64,000 nucleotides of DNA from Scenedesmus sp. ARA3 (Eukaryota > Chlorophyta > Chlorophyceae > Sphaeropleales > Scenedesmaceae). The stretch is from positions 43,153-107,152 of the forward strand of contig RWJK01001320.1 in the NCBI GenBank assembly GCA_004335835.1, read 5' to 3'. Of the stretch, positions 23,231 to 35,681 are shown one piece after another; the first letter of the stretch is position 1; each line of letters begins with the position of its first letter. The position numbers and the translations under genes were made by a program. The notes below the pieces were generated by a model. That model did no database searches. It saw only the letters and a list, made by a program, of their open reading frames with translations, and had not been told where the DNA came from.

Positions 23231-23587
23231 ATGCAGCTCGCACACCGAACATCCTGCCGCGCAGCTGTCTGCACGAGCAGGCCTGCGGCAGTGCTGGCAC
23301 CTATCAGCAGCAGGCCCACCAGCAGCAGGCGCACACTGTGCAGGGCAGAGCCAGAGCAGCAGCAGGCCACGCCTCCTGCAGCAGAGCAGACGCCAGCAGC
23401 AGCTTCCCAGCAGTCGGATGCTCCTGCTGCGCCCAGCGCGCCGCTACTGGCTAAGGGGCAAGGCACAGCTATCGTGACAGGAGCCATCTCTGTCATCTTT
23501 GGGGTGGCGTACCTGCTGCTGGTGCAGTTCATGGATATGCGCGGAGGCGAGCTGCTGCCACCACCACCTGAGGCATTCATCCCTTGA
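23231..23587 (+). CDS. Probable chloroplast single-pass membrane protein, 118 aa
   Basis: A single exon encodes MQLAHRTSCRAAVCTSRPAA, a Ser/Arg/Ala-rich transit-peptide-like N-terminus ending near RRTLCRAE (residue 40). A Gln/Pro/Ala linker follows, then one transmembrane helix at about 79-100 (TAIVTGAISVIFGVAYLLLV), then FMDMRGGELLPPPPEAFIP. The combination of transit peptide, one helix and a Pro-rich tail resembles small conserved plastid membrane proteins of the green lineage, but I cannot name the family. The ATG at 23231 is preferred over one at 23117 because it starts the transit-like region. Confidence 0.65.
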   Translation: MQLAHRTSCRAAVCTSRPAAVLAPISSRPTSSRRTLCRAEPEQQQATPPAAEQTPAAASQQSDAPAAPSAPLLAKGQGTAIVTGAISVIFGVAYLLLVQFMDMRGGELLPPPPEAFIP

Positions 23588-25047
23588 GCTCGTGCGGCTG
23601 TGAAGTTCCGGTGTGAACCAGCAAGCAGTACAAAGGTGCGCACATGCATGAGGTGCATGCATGCATGGGTGGGTGGCTGTGAGTGCAGCAGCGCCATTGT
23701 GGTGGTTCATGCATGGGCTGTCTTTTGAAGGCGCATGCTAAAGCACAGCTGCGGGGTTTGTGCAATTGCATGTGCTGTGAGCAGCAGTGTAGGGCGTGGA
23801 CATGTTCAGAGCTTTCGAGCCTGGCAGGCCAAGTCAGCACAGCAGCAGCAGCAGCAGCAGTGACAGCAGCATTGCTCGACATCACCCATGCACATGGCTA
23901 TGCAGGCCAGTCTGTATCTTGCAGCTGACAGCGGTGTTGCCTCCTGCTGCCACCTGTGCTGCTGCAGGTGACGGTGTGCTGCTGCCAGCAGGCTGGCAGC
24001 CCTGCAGCCTTGCAGAGCTGCAAGTGCACGCTGAAACCCTTCTTGTGTAAGGCCACGTGCCATGTGCGGCAAGCTGGGGATGCATCGCTGCTACATGCAG
24101 CTCAGCGCAATCAGCCACAGAGTTATGGCTGCGTGCAGAGCCGTGTAGGGCCCCAGCAGAGATGGTGCACTGCCCGCAGCAAGTACAGGCAGGGGGTCCA
24201 GGACGTGTGTTTTGTCCTGGCAAAACAGGCATTGCTTTTCAGCATATGATAAGCTGCTGGTATGTTGCAGCTGTCGAAGTATTTGTTCCATCTTTGGATG
24301 TTGCCACCACCATTAACGGCTTGAGCGCTGGCGGCGTGGCAGTTGCACTGTGTGCAAGCAGTGGAAAGCATGGTATTTACAGTAGCAGTTTTGCCATGCA
24401 TTTGACTGTTGCATTGAGTTTGCCAGGCGCAACAACACCTGCCTGGTGGTGTGTGCTTGGTATCTGGCATACGTGATGTGTGCATGTACAGCGAGCAAGG
24501 TACTGGTGTGCAAGGTAGCCGGACAGTGCCGTAGTGACAGTCGATACATTGGTGCCTTTTTTCACCAAGCAGCCCTGCTGTTGCTGTTGACAGATAGTTT
24601 GCAGTGAGTCGGTGTAGTCATGACCTTTGTAACTGCCGGTCACCAATTTATGAGAACATTTACTTGAGATCTGCCAGAGTTTGCAGGACGAGAGTTTATT
24701 GGTCAAGACATTGGCCAGCAAGCAAGCGGCTGCAAACCTCGATCAAGGATCCAGTAGGATCCAGTAGGACGGCATGATGTGCTGCTGAACAATCAGCTGT
24801 ACTGGCCACTGCTAGATGCACATGCTAATCTGAGGTTCAGCAGCCATGGTGGCCTTTCGGGGGACCACTTCTTGCCATGTGAGTACGCATTATGTTGCAT
24901 CATGCTTATGCTTGTAATGAATGCAATCGGCAACTTTCTTTATATAGATGTGCCACGTGGCAGCTGCCTCCTGGCTCAAGTGATCACAGCTATAGCTACC
25001 ACTGTGCGGGCAAACTGCCCAGAATCTCACCCCTGAATGGGATGTTG
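23588..25047. other. Gap 23588-25047
   Basis: This interval has no gene I can support. It holds short CAG runs near 23837-23860 and a doubled 11-bp block (ggatccagta) at 24746-24768. Open frames here are short and without recognisable motifs. Confidence 0.4.
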
Positions 25048-25245
25048 CTACATCACGTAGATCTCTTTAGATGATAAGGTGGTGCCAAAGCCAAACTCAT
25101 ATGCACTGACGGTGTCGGCCACAAGCTGCCCGCTGTCATACACAGACACCGCATGCATGCTGCAGTGCACCACAACACAGATGTCCTGCCGCATGCCATG
25201 CGCAGAATGCAGCAGCCTTCGCGTACAGCAAGTGTTTTCCTGCAA
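25048..25245 (-). other. Exon-like segment downstream of the hydantoinase gene
   Basis: A minus-strand open stretch ends at a stop at 25048 and reads SVYDSGQLVADTVSAYEFGF then GTTLSSKEIYVM. It has possible acceptors tttgcag (about 25256) and gcggcag (about 25192). The amino-acid texture is protein-like. It may be an alternative last exon of the hydantoinase-DUF917 gene or a fragment of another gene; no family is recognised. Confidence 0.3.
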
Positions 25246-25272
25246 ATTTTCACACAGCCCCCAAGCCGCTTC

Positions 25273-25694
25273 TCAAGCTCGCACACCATACAACCCATGC
25301 ACTGTGCACAGCCCTGCAGGAAACGGCCCCACAGGCTGATACTCTGCGTCATACCCAAACGCTGCTGGGCCCACCACCTGCAATGCGGCAGGTGTGCGCA
25401 GCAGCGGGTGCGCTGGCAGCAGCAGCACAGACACATGTAACCCATAGCGTATGTCTTCGGTGGCTACCGCCTCGCCGCTGCTGCTGTCAAGGCAGCAGAT
25501 CAAGTCCGGCACGCAGCCAACGATGCGGCTGCCATGCCTGGCCACCAAGTTCTCATTTTGAAAGTCGATGACCAGCTCAACACTGCTGCTGCTGCTGCCA
25601 CTGCTGCTGCTGGAGCCTGGAGCTGCTTCACCTTCCACCCATCTGGCAGCAGGTAGCTGTTGCTCATCAGCAACACCCGCGCCATCAGCTGCTA

Positions 25695-25726
<32 letters not shown>

Positions 25727-27628
25727 GCGCTGCCTGTGGCACTTGGCGATATGTCAGACATACGATCTATGTCTTGCAGCTGCCGTGCAGCAATGCGCAT
25801 GCTGCCTCTGACAAAGCCCTCTTGGGTGTGCCGCGTCACTCCCACCACCTTGCCACGCAGCAGCAGCCGGCCACTGCCCCCGTACAGCTGCAGCACTGCT
25901 GCCACTGGGTCTGCATTGGCAGCGCGTGCTGTCAGCACTGCCATGCCAATGTGCCAGGCCAAGCTGAGGGAGCCAGGCACCACCACCTGCAGCAGACAGC
26001 GCAGATGAATGTGGCCAGGCATTTGACGATTCACAGCATTCCAGCATTTGAGCAGCTCTGCCTTGATATCATTACGCCAATCTGCCATTGACACTGGCAC
26101 AAGCACCCACAGTGTGCAAGTGCAGTGCACCAGGTGACACGACAAGCACGCAAACGCTGAACGGTTACAAACCCACCTCCCCTGCAGTGGTGCCAGTCAT
26201 GGGTGATGACGCCAGGCCCACACTGCAGCCCATCTCAGTGCAGGCAGCCCTGCAGGCAGCAGCCGCGGCGGCGGCAGCTGCTGCTCTTGAACTTTGCAGC
26301 AGTGGCAGCATCGTACTATGGAACTAAGGGCAACTCTGCAAGCTAAGCCCACATGTACACACATGCTGTCCTGCAGCAGCAAGGAGCTGTTGCACCACCC
26401 CATTACCATCTGGTATCACCCAACACACGTGTTGACCCACCACGCCAGCGGGTGCGCTGCCCACCTCAGCACCCTTCCTGCCCAGGTGGATGATGCATCA
26501 GCCGCCATGAGCAGCGCGTTGCCCGTATCATCTGCTTGCACTCAGCTTGCACTTAAAGCTTGCTCTAGGCTGCGCTGTACTGTTCAGGATTCCACGCAGA
26601 ATTGCACTGTCGGTCCCACCTCACTATCCAATAGGTTAGTGAGACAAACCGTCACATGTTAGGCTGCACCCTAAATGCGGGATGTGCGGGACAGGCCTCA
26701 CCTCAGCACCCTCTCTGCCCAGTTGGGTGATGCAGCAGCCGCCATGAGCAGCACATTGCCCTTATCATCAGCAACAGCAGCAGGCGTCAGCGGCACGCCA
26801 GCAATCGCAGCAGTAGACATCTGCAGCTCTGGAAATGCCCTGCCCATCAGATCAGCATCAACAACAGGCAGACCCAGCTCCATGCCAACTGCTAATGGCT
26901 CTAAGGCGTTGCCGCCGCCGACTTCTGCACACAGCAGAGCTGTAAGTGGCCGTGGCAGGGCTGCAGACAGCGCCTGTACTGCTGCGGCACACTCATAGCT
27001 ATCAAGCTTCTCTGCAGACACGGTTGGGGCGCCCATGCCTCCCACATCACAGACATAGGCGTCGTCTGGCAGGTCTTTCAAGCTCATGATCAGGGGGGCT
27101 GTCAGCTTTGGTTGTCTGCTGCTGCTGCTGCTTGTGGTGTTGCCGGTGATTGCGGAGGTTATCCGGTGTGCACTGCAGCCTTGACCGTCACCTGTCTGCT
27201 GCTGCTGCTGCTGAGAGTCTGCACCTCCTGCAGCGGCTGCTGCTGCTGACATGGCGTGCTCCAGTTTCAGGCGGTTGTGGCGTGCTGAGCCGCCACCGCC
27301 GCAGCCCAGTATCTGTGCGCCAACCGCAATTGCGTCAAGGTCCAAGCTTGAGACCTCCCATAGCCCCTGGCTGCTGATGCAGGGGCGGTACTGCTGCAGC
27401 TGCTGCAGCGAGGGCTGCTCAGCAGGTGCTGCCTGGCTGCTGCTGCTGCTGCTGCTGGGGTGTGGAGACTGAAGGTCTGCTAGTGCTGCTGTCTGCTGTG
27501 TTGCCTGCTGCAGCAGCTGAGCAGTTTGCGGCGGCGGCTGCGGCAGCTGCGGCGGCTGCTTTGTTTGCTGCTGCTGCCTGTCTTTGAGTGAGTCGATGTG
27601 GTCCAGCTGATGCTCGTGCGCCGCCACC

Positions 27629-27670
<42 letters not shown>

Positions 27671-27702
27671 TCAATGCTGGCCTTGACTTGAACATCTTCT
27701 TG

Positions 27703-27737
<35 letters not shown>

Positions 27738-28367
27738 ACGTCTCTGTCGCTGCCGCTGCAGCAGCTGGCCGCTGCAGCTGCAACTCCCCTGCCACTTTGA
27801 CGTGCACTCGTGTTGCACCAGCCGAGCCATATGCAACTGGCATCTCCTCCAACTCTGTCACTCTGCAGCTGCTGCGCTCCGCACCCGCCTCTACTGCTGC
27901 TGCAGTAGCTTGCTCCACTACTGCATCCAGCTGCTGCTGCCTGGTAGCAGCACTCAGCAGCAGCATCGTATTCACAGTACCTGCCACCTGAGGTATGGCT
28001 GCCCCTACTGCATTCGCAACATCCCCGTGTTTAGGCCTGATGATGCAGCGAACCCCTGGCAATGCATCCCCACACAGCCCTGCAGCACCACCCACCGCAA
28101 CCAGTGGCACATCTGCAGCAGACTGCTTTGCAGCATCAACGCCTGCTGCCAGCCGTGACTGAATTGCCTGCCAGGCAACTTGCAGCTGCTGCTGGCTCGG
28201 CAGCAGGCCAGCTGGCACTGCTGCTGCTGCTGCGGGTTGGTCGGCTAGCTCAGGCAGGCGGTCATGCAGCAGCACCGCAACATCAGAGGCAGTGGCAGTG
28301 GGGCCGCCACACACTAGGCAGCTGCGAGCCAGGTCAGCACCCGCACTCAGGGGTCCAATGCTACACC

Positions 28368-28403
<36 letters not shown>

Positions 28404-30482
28404 TTACTAAGGAGCCTCCGCCCAGGCCAAAGCTGGTGACATCAGGCATTTGAAAGTTGGTGCAGGCGCCGGCAACCTCAACAAATGCGCCACACATGCG
28501 CGGCATGCCCCACACCACTGCACCTATGTCTGTGGTGGTGCCACCTATGTCACACACCAGGGCATCACCCACACCTGCAGCGGGGCAGGGTCAGCAGCAG
28601 CAGCAAGGTATGCACAGCGGTGGCGATAGCACAGCCTGCAGTAGCTGTGACTGAGCAAAAGGTGTAAAGCACCAGTTGTGCGCATCACCGGGGGGCTATG
28701 CTCGCGAGCTCAATCGAGCGTTGGACATGGCAGAAGGGCAGCAGCTGCAACAGCATGCTGAACAGCTAGGCAATGGATTTTGCTGTACCTCTGTACTGCT
28801 AAGGCTGAATGTAACAGCACACCAGCATGCTGCACACCAGCAGCTGGCATCTGGCAAGCATGACTTGGCAGAACACATGCAATATGACAGTTTGACATGC
28901 GCACCGGCTAGGAATGCTGCTCCGCGCACGCTGTTGACCGGCCCGGACTTGAATGTGAGCACGGGGTGCTCCTGAGCGGCAGCTGCACTGAGCAATGTGC
29001 CGTCATTGCCTGCCACGCAGCAGCAGACATACCAACACACGGCCACAGCAATGCAGCAGCTGTCAGCAGAGCAAAAGTGATGAAGCAACAGGTAGGTGAC
29101 GGCATAGTGCAGGCTGCAACTGCTGTGATGCAACAGTCAGACGGCTGCAGCAGCAACATGTGCACACTGCAGTATGCACATGCTGTGCTGCAGCACCCCT
29201 GGAAGCATGTGAACCACAGCACCCCACACTTTGAAGCCATTCTCTGGAGTACAGCCACATAAAGTTCCTGCATCCTAGATGCAATTGAGGCAGCACAGCT
29301 TTGCAGCAGTTTCCAGCAGGCTGCTTGGCATGCAATGTCACTGCAGCCCACCTGTGATGTACAGTGGTACCTGCAGCCCCAGCTGCTGCAGCGCTGCAGC
29401 ATATTGCGGCATCACTGCTGCTGCCAGGGGCGCCAGGCTGGCGTTGATTGCTGCTGCTGCCTCACGCTCTAACAGGCCGAGCCTGCCTGACAACTTGTGG
29501 GAAAGTGTGATGTGCACGGGGAGCCCTGCAGTGGGGCAAAAGTGTGAGACAGGCTGCAGCTGGTGCCTGCTCCTGCCCATGCACTGCAGTGTAACTGTAA
29601 ACATGTGGTGCTGGCTGCAGCGCAGTAGGGTGCTTGGACGAACGACAATGCAGCACTCAGTGCGCGCGAGGCACCATTGTGCACGCAGTGCGTCGATGGC
29701 TGAAGCATTGCACCACAGTTCCCCGGGTACTTCACAAGCTGCCGCAGTGGCCACACATGCACGCATGCACCAGCAGCGCAGAAGGCCACCCTCACCGGGT
29801 GCCCGCTGCCGCAGCGCCGCCTGCAGCTGCTGGCCAAAGGCCAGCTCCTGGCAGGGGTTGAGCGGCGCGTGCACGCCACACACCGCTGCTGCTGCCGCCC
29901 CTGCGGCTAGCATGGCATCTGCCACGGTGGCCGCGTCAGTGCTGGCCTGCAGGAGTGATATTTCTGTGGTGCCGTCGTACTCAAACCCGCCTTCAAAAGC
30001 AGCAGCAGCAGCAGCAGTGCACGCGCGTTTTGTCAGGCTTGCAACCTGTGACGAACCAAAAGAGCCAGTGGTGCAGCTTTAACTTGGCGGCGCATGCGGA
30101 TGGACATAACAGCTGCATGATGCACATCAAGCATCCCACAACCCTAGTTGCCATGTGCAGTGGAGGTGCTCAACCCAGCTACATTGGCAACAGAGGCAGC
30201 AAACAGTACAGCCTGAGAGCACCTTCATGTGGCTACATTTTGTCATGCAGCTGACTGTGCAGCCCCACCTGAGGCTAAGAGGTAGCCAGCACTGATTTGC
30301 TGTGTCAGGCTGCTTGGCATGCCAGTGAAGGGCGGTAGTGCACGAGTGGAAGTGCCACACAGCCGAACCACGAACACCTTTGACAGATGCTTCTGCTCAA
30401 TGACTGCGTTGACAAACTGCGTCGTTCCCAGCATGACTGCCTGCACGCCTTGCAGACCTGCTCAGCAACAGCAGCAGCATCA

Positions 30483-30543
<61 letters not shown>

Positions 30544-30782
30544 CATGTGGACAGTTTGAACAGTACAGGCAGTGGCATGTTGCAGTGGTCGAAGCAGTAA
30601 GCACAGAAGAGCTTTTTAAAATTACCGTTAGGTGCCTGGCACTGCAGACGCTGCAGGCTGTGCACTACTCCAGTAAGGGTGTCAGCAGTAGATGGAGCCT
30701 TTGCTGTCGCCAGTACGGTACTTCCACACAACAGTGCAGCGTCCGTGTTCGTTCCTCCGACATCTATACCGATACGTTTCAT
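25273..30782 (-). CDS. Hydantoinase/oxoprolinase A fused to DUF917 (S-Me-THD-like)
   Basis: A predicted two-domain enzyme of about 1156 aa. Eight exons join in phase: 30782-30626, 30448-30269, 29990-29796, 29525-29352, 29009-28905, 28574-26702, 26249-26177 and 25986-25273. The N-terminal half is an ATP-dependent hydantoinase/5-oxoprolinase subunit: GIDVGGTNTDAAL near residue 5, AVMLGTTQFVNAVIE, GRLGLLEREAAA, NDGTLLSAA, FKSGPVNSVRGA and the second phosphate loop CDIGGTTTDIG (about 278). A long Ala/Gln/Pro linker follows. From about residue 680 comes DUF917: DAIAVGAQILGCGGGG, YVCDVGGMGAPTVS, AEVGGGNALEPL, DADLMGRAFPELQM, then EMGCSVGLASSPMTGTTAGE and GPAAFGYDAEYQP. In bacteria these domains are often adjacent genes acting on hydantoin or thiohydantoin rings; fusions are known in fungi. 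The substrate here is not known. A cytosolic location is inferred. The exact 3' end is uncertain (see 25048-25245). Confidence 0.85.
26465..26545 (-). repeat. Diverged copy of the exon-6 end and donor in intron 6
   Basis: On the minus strand this block repeats the last 65-70 nt of exon 6 (true end 26702) plus its donor. It reads GNALLMAADASSTWAGRVLR then gtgggc, against the true GNVLLMAAAASPNWAERVLR then gtgagg. It is 237 bp downstream, keeps the frame and retains a GT donor. Confidence 0.85.
30485..30541. repeat. (CAG)19 microsatellite
   Basis: Nineteen perfect units in the hydantoinase gene's first intron. On the sense strand they form a CTG tract about 36 nt before the exon-2 acceptor. 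Confidence 0.95.
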
Positions 30783-32254
30783 CTTGTATTTGATTGAATA
30801 AAATAAGGCGACTGCACGTGAGCCCACAGAGCTGCAATGCTCTGCTGCGCAACAGATCGGCACTGACGCAGGTGATGAACAGGACAGCCGACGCCCAAGG
30901 ACTTCTTAAAATGCCTTATCACATTTGTTGTTGAACTGGCGTCGCATATGTCACCTGTACAGGCGACAGCCTGCGTGACACTTTGTCAAGGTGACTGAAA
31001 GCCCGAGGCACATACACACAATGCTTGACGTTTGTAAAGCATATTACCCCCAATAAGTGGCAGCAATTACGTACTGGGTAGCAGATCGCTGATGAATGTC
31101 CCCCGTGCAACTGACATACATGCACCTTCACTCTGCAGTATGTTGTCCAGGGTTGTCATTCAACCAGCACCAGCAGTGGGCACCAGCCGATGGCTGTGCA
31201 GCCCGCCACCTCTGCGACTACAAAGGTGCTGGCTTTGATAACGTGCATGACAGCCATTGCAAGAGGAGCAGCACGTTGTGATGTGCAGTTGCAGCTGCAA
31301 AATCACCTAAGTGCAAGTGTGTGGCGTGACCTGTGCACATCACTAGATCGCCGGGATTGCACTTGCTGGAGATATGGTATGCATGACACTTATTCTAGCA
31401 GATGCGTTTGCTCGCCCCCGTTGGATGTAGTGAACTTGCATACAAGGCACGTGGCGCTCAGTGCATTTGACGGCAGAGCTGCAGCTGCACACTGTCTTCC
31501 CAAGGGGGAGGCCCCGTCAAATCCCGGCCCGTGCATTGTGCAGTCGAATGTGGCTTCAAGTGCAGCAGCTCCTAAGGTGCGACAGCCAGCAGGACCGTCC
31601 AAATTTGAACTCCAAACACTGGTCACGATACTAGTGTTACAAATGCAGGTCATGCAGCAGAGCGATGCCCCACATGCGCTTGGGCGGGCTGGATATAAAT
31701 CAAGTATTGCTATGTTGTGTTTGCAGGATCGAGAACTTGAAAGCCCCCGTTGCCCCTCGAAAGCTCGAGCCAAGACTTGATGGCTTGCCAATTTCGTTAT
31801 GCTTCTTCGCTTGCAGCTATGGAAGACTAACTGAATAGAGATTGATACATTCAGAACGTGTTGTTCTGTCTCCCTGGGTGCTGCTCAACAACATGCAGCA
31901 GGGCGAGTGGGCAGCTGCCCCTGGACCGTCTAGGCAGACGCACAGGAGGTGCGGGGCCTGCCTCGTTTACCGATCCACCTCGGCTGCAAGCGAGCCAGGG
32001 CTGAAAGGGCCTGGGCTTGGTGTGATGCAGGTCCAGGTCAGAAGGTGCAGGTGGTGCATTCCAGGACCTGGCATCCCATGGAGGCTTCGATCTTCAGGTG
32101 CGTGGTTGGCTTGAAGTAACATACAATTTGAATCATCAGCTTGGTTCCGATTCAATTGTCTACTGTTGTGCTTGCCAGGCCCCTGCTCTGTCCCCCTGCT
32201 GCTGTGCAAACACACTCTGTGCTGACGCGATTGCTGCTGCAGGGTGCTGGGCAC
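30783..32254. promoter_or_regulatory. Divergent region, hydantoinase-DUF917/bZIP
   Basis: This 1.47-kb gap contains both promoters. A possible upstream bZIP coding exon lies at about 32031-32096: it is preceded by gatgcag, followed by gtgcgt, and ends in-phase as GGAFQDLASHGGFDLQ. It would join the acceptor at 32242 (ttgctgctgcag), giving GAGHMRTISLD. The open frame 31190-31780 shows no recognisable domain. Confidence 0.4.
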
Positions 32255-34880
32255 ATGAGGACCATCTCTCTGGACACCAGTGCATCCAACTTCCTGCAGT
32301 CTCTGCAGCTGCACGACGTCAGCGCGCTGCCAGCTGGCATGCTGGACGCCGCAGAAGCAGCAGCACTTGACCAGCAGTATAACGCAGCAGCTCTGGCTGC
32401 AGCTGCAGCTGCCGCAGGGCGTCCCTATGCAGCAGCGTCCCCCAAGATTGTAGGAACAGCAGCGGCAGGCGACCTCGCGTGGCAGGCAGCTGAGGGTGCG
32501 GCTGTCTCTGCAGGCAGCAAGCGAGCGCACAGCGGCAACGGCCGCGTGGGCAAAGACAGCTTGCAGGAAAGCAGCAAGAAGGAGAGCCTGCACCAGCACA
32601 AGCACAGCTTCACCCCAGCCCTGCCAGCAGTGGAGGAGGCAGAAGATGCATTAGGGCCGAGCGACGGGTGAGGCACAGGACAGCTTGTTGTGCTTTGGCT
32701 TGCACTTGCAGGAACCTTCACATGAAGGCTAGCTGCTGCTGGTCGATGCATTTGCTTGTGCATTTTTGTCTTCACGACGCCATGTCCTGCTGCTTGCGCG
32801 TCGCTGTTCTGTAGCAGTGTCACATGACTGTTACTCAACGTAACGCATAACACCCTGCGCCTGCAGGGACGACGAGGACTACCACGCGTCAGACAGCGAC
32901 GGCGAGTGCTACGGCACAACACCCCGTGCGCGCCGCACCTCCGCTTCGGGCCGCGGCCGTGCCCGCCGCGGCGGCTACAACGGCCGCAGCGAAAACGAGC
33001 TCATGCTGCTTGACCCAAAGCGCGTCAAGCGCATCATGGCCAACCGCCAGAGCGCAGCTCGCAGCAAGGAGCGGCGCATGAACTACACGATGCAGCTGGA
33101 AGGGAAGCTGCAGAGCATTCACAGTGAAGTTGACAGGCTGAATGCGCGGCTGGAGGGCATGCAGGGGCAGGGCAAGCTGCTGCTGAAGGCGCGCGCTGAG
33201 CTGGAGCAGCAGGTGCGTGCGGCAACAGCTGCAGCGCTGCAGTGCGTTGTGTGGATGTATGTTAGAGTGCGCACTCATCTGGCGTGCTTCGGTACATCTG
33301 GTTGTGCTGTGGAAGGCAAGGAGTGCATGCATGTCACGCGAACCTAGCTTGCATTCTATGTGCTGTGCAGTGCGCTGCCGTGCACGTAGCATCTGGCAGG
33401 CAGGGCAGTCACATGCATGACCTGCAGTGCTCCGCATGCTCTTGCCGCAACGTTGCATGTTGCCTGCATGCTGCTGCTGCTGCGGCGCACTTGCAGGTTG
33501 AGAGCATGCAGCAGCAGCTCGGCCAGACTGCAGCAGACAATCAGGTGCTCGTATCGGAGCTTTTTGCGCTGCAGAGTGCGCTTGGGCTGCCGCAGGCGCT
33601 GCCGCAGCCCGACATGGCTGCTGCTGCGGCAGCTGCAGGACAGCCGCTGGATGTGCAGCAGCAGTATGGCGCACAGTACAGCTGGCAGCACGATGGCGGC
33701 TACAGCCAGCAAGGCATGGCAGGCAGCAGCGCAGCAGCAGCAGCAGGCGGCAGCTACCCAGGCGGCGTTACAGGCCCTGGAGGTAGTGCAGGCTATGCCA
33801 CTGGCAGCAGCCGGGCGGCAGGTAGTGCAGCAGCTGGCGGTGGCATGCCGCCGCTGCCGCGACATCATGTGCGGTCGCCCAACATGCAGCCAGGGGCAGC
33901 AGCAGCAGCTGGCCAGCTTCCGCCAGGGCAGCAGGCAGCAGCCAGGCAGCATCAGCAGCAGCAGCCAGGGTTACAGATACCAGGGGTTAGCAACAGACCG
34001 CCCAGCCCACGGATACCTAGCCCGTCCCCAGCAGCAGCTGCTGCTGCTGCTGTCGCAGGCGGGGTGCCTGCAGGGCCGGCAGCAGCAGCAGTGCCTGCAG
34101 GCAGCAGCACAGCTGCTGGTGCTGCTGCGGCTGCTGGCATGGCGGGGAGCACAGCAGCAGCTGCGGCGGACTTGCTGCTGCTGGATCAGCTCGCAGCAGG
34201 CGGTGAGGATGCAGCAATGACGAATGCAGATGACTTGGACATGCTTGCTGCACTGCTGGACGATTCACCCATGGATCCAGCCGCGGCGGCAGCAGCAGCA
34301 GCTGTTGCTGCAGATCAGCTTCCGGCAGCAGCTGCTGCAGCAGGCCTGGCGCGGAGTGCACAGCAGCTGCAGCAGCAGCAGCAGCCATTTCCGGTTCCTC
34401 TAGATCGGGCAGCAGCAGCTGCGATGCCGCAGCCGTTACCAGCTGGCATCAGATCTGCGCGAGGCGCCCCAACTGCTCAAGCGGCACCGCCTACACCTCC
34501 AGGCTACAGCAGCCAGCAGCAGCAGCAGCAGCAGCAGCTGGGTTGGTTTGGCTCGCTGCAAGGCAGCGCACAGCGCCCGCCGCCGCAGCATACCAGCAGC
34601 AGTAAGGCAGGCCCAGGGGTAGCACCCCACCCAGGCATGGCCAGCTGGGCTGTGCAGAGCCCTCCAGGCAGCAATGCAGCTGCTGCTGGCTTTGTGGGTG
34701 GCGGCGACTGTGGTAGATCATCGCCTGCCTTCTCAGATCCAGTGGGTGCTGAGGGCTATCATGATGATGTGTCATCTGGAAGCCTTGGAGGTAGCTTGAC
34801 TCCTAGCACGAGGCTAGCCAGGGTGTCTGATGGCAGTAGCATCGCAGCAGGGAGCGCTGGGCCACGCGTGCCGCCGCCAA

Positions 34881-34917
<37 letters not shown>

Positions 34918-35650
34918 CCCGGCGCTTCCGCAGGCAGCAGATGGCGGCAGTGCAGCTGGCGCTGCTGGCGGGCCTGCTGCGGGTGGCGCCTGGGGACTGC
35001 AGCAGCAGCAGCAGCCATGCGGCAGTGCTGCTGCAGGCAATGTCTTGAATGCTGCTGGCGGGGCTGGCACTCCCTGGCAGCCAATCAGCCCTGGAGAAGC
35101 AGCTGCACATCAGCAGCAGCAGCAGCAAGCTCATGCTCATGCTGCTGGCCTGCCATTTGCAGGAGCAGCTGACCCTGCAGCAGCAGCAGCAGCTGCAGGT
35201 GGGCCTGGTAGTGCATTGCTGGGGCCAAGCCCTGACCAGGTCAACTTTGTCATGGGCACAAACCCTAGGCAGCGCTTCAGCGCAGGCAAGCACCACAGGT
35301 CAGCTAGCGCAGGCAGCGTGTCGAGCCTTGGCTGGACAGATGCAGACAGGAGCTGGGCGCTTCAGCAGCAGCAGTATGCGCACCATGCACTGGGGCCAGA
35401 CGCAGCAGCAGCAGCAGCAGCTGGATCTGGGCGCATGGTTGGCAGGGCTTCAGCGCCGGGAGGGGCTAGCGTGCTGGCTGCATTTGACATGCACGGGCCG
35501 GCACCTTACCGCTCCAACTCCTCTGAGGGCATGACAGCGCAGCAGCAGCAGCAGCAGCGGCCAGGCCACCACCGGCGCAGCTGCTCATATGCTGGCGCTG
35601 GCGGCGGCTTGTATGCTGATGCTGGGATGCCTGGTCAGCACTGGAGTGGC

Positions 35651-35681
<31 letters not shown>

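Noticed and set aside
31190..31780. 196-codon open frame upstream of bZIP
   Set aside because: No recognisable motif and no phase-consistent join to the bZIP exons.
33356..35300. Minus-strand open frames opposite the bZIP last exon
   Set aside because: They are antisense shadows of a CAG-rich exon; the plus strand carries the bZIP domain and continuous phase.
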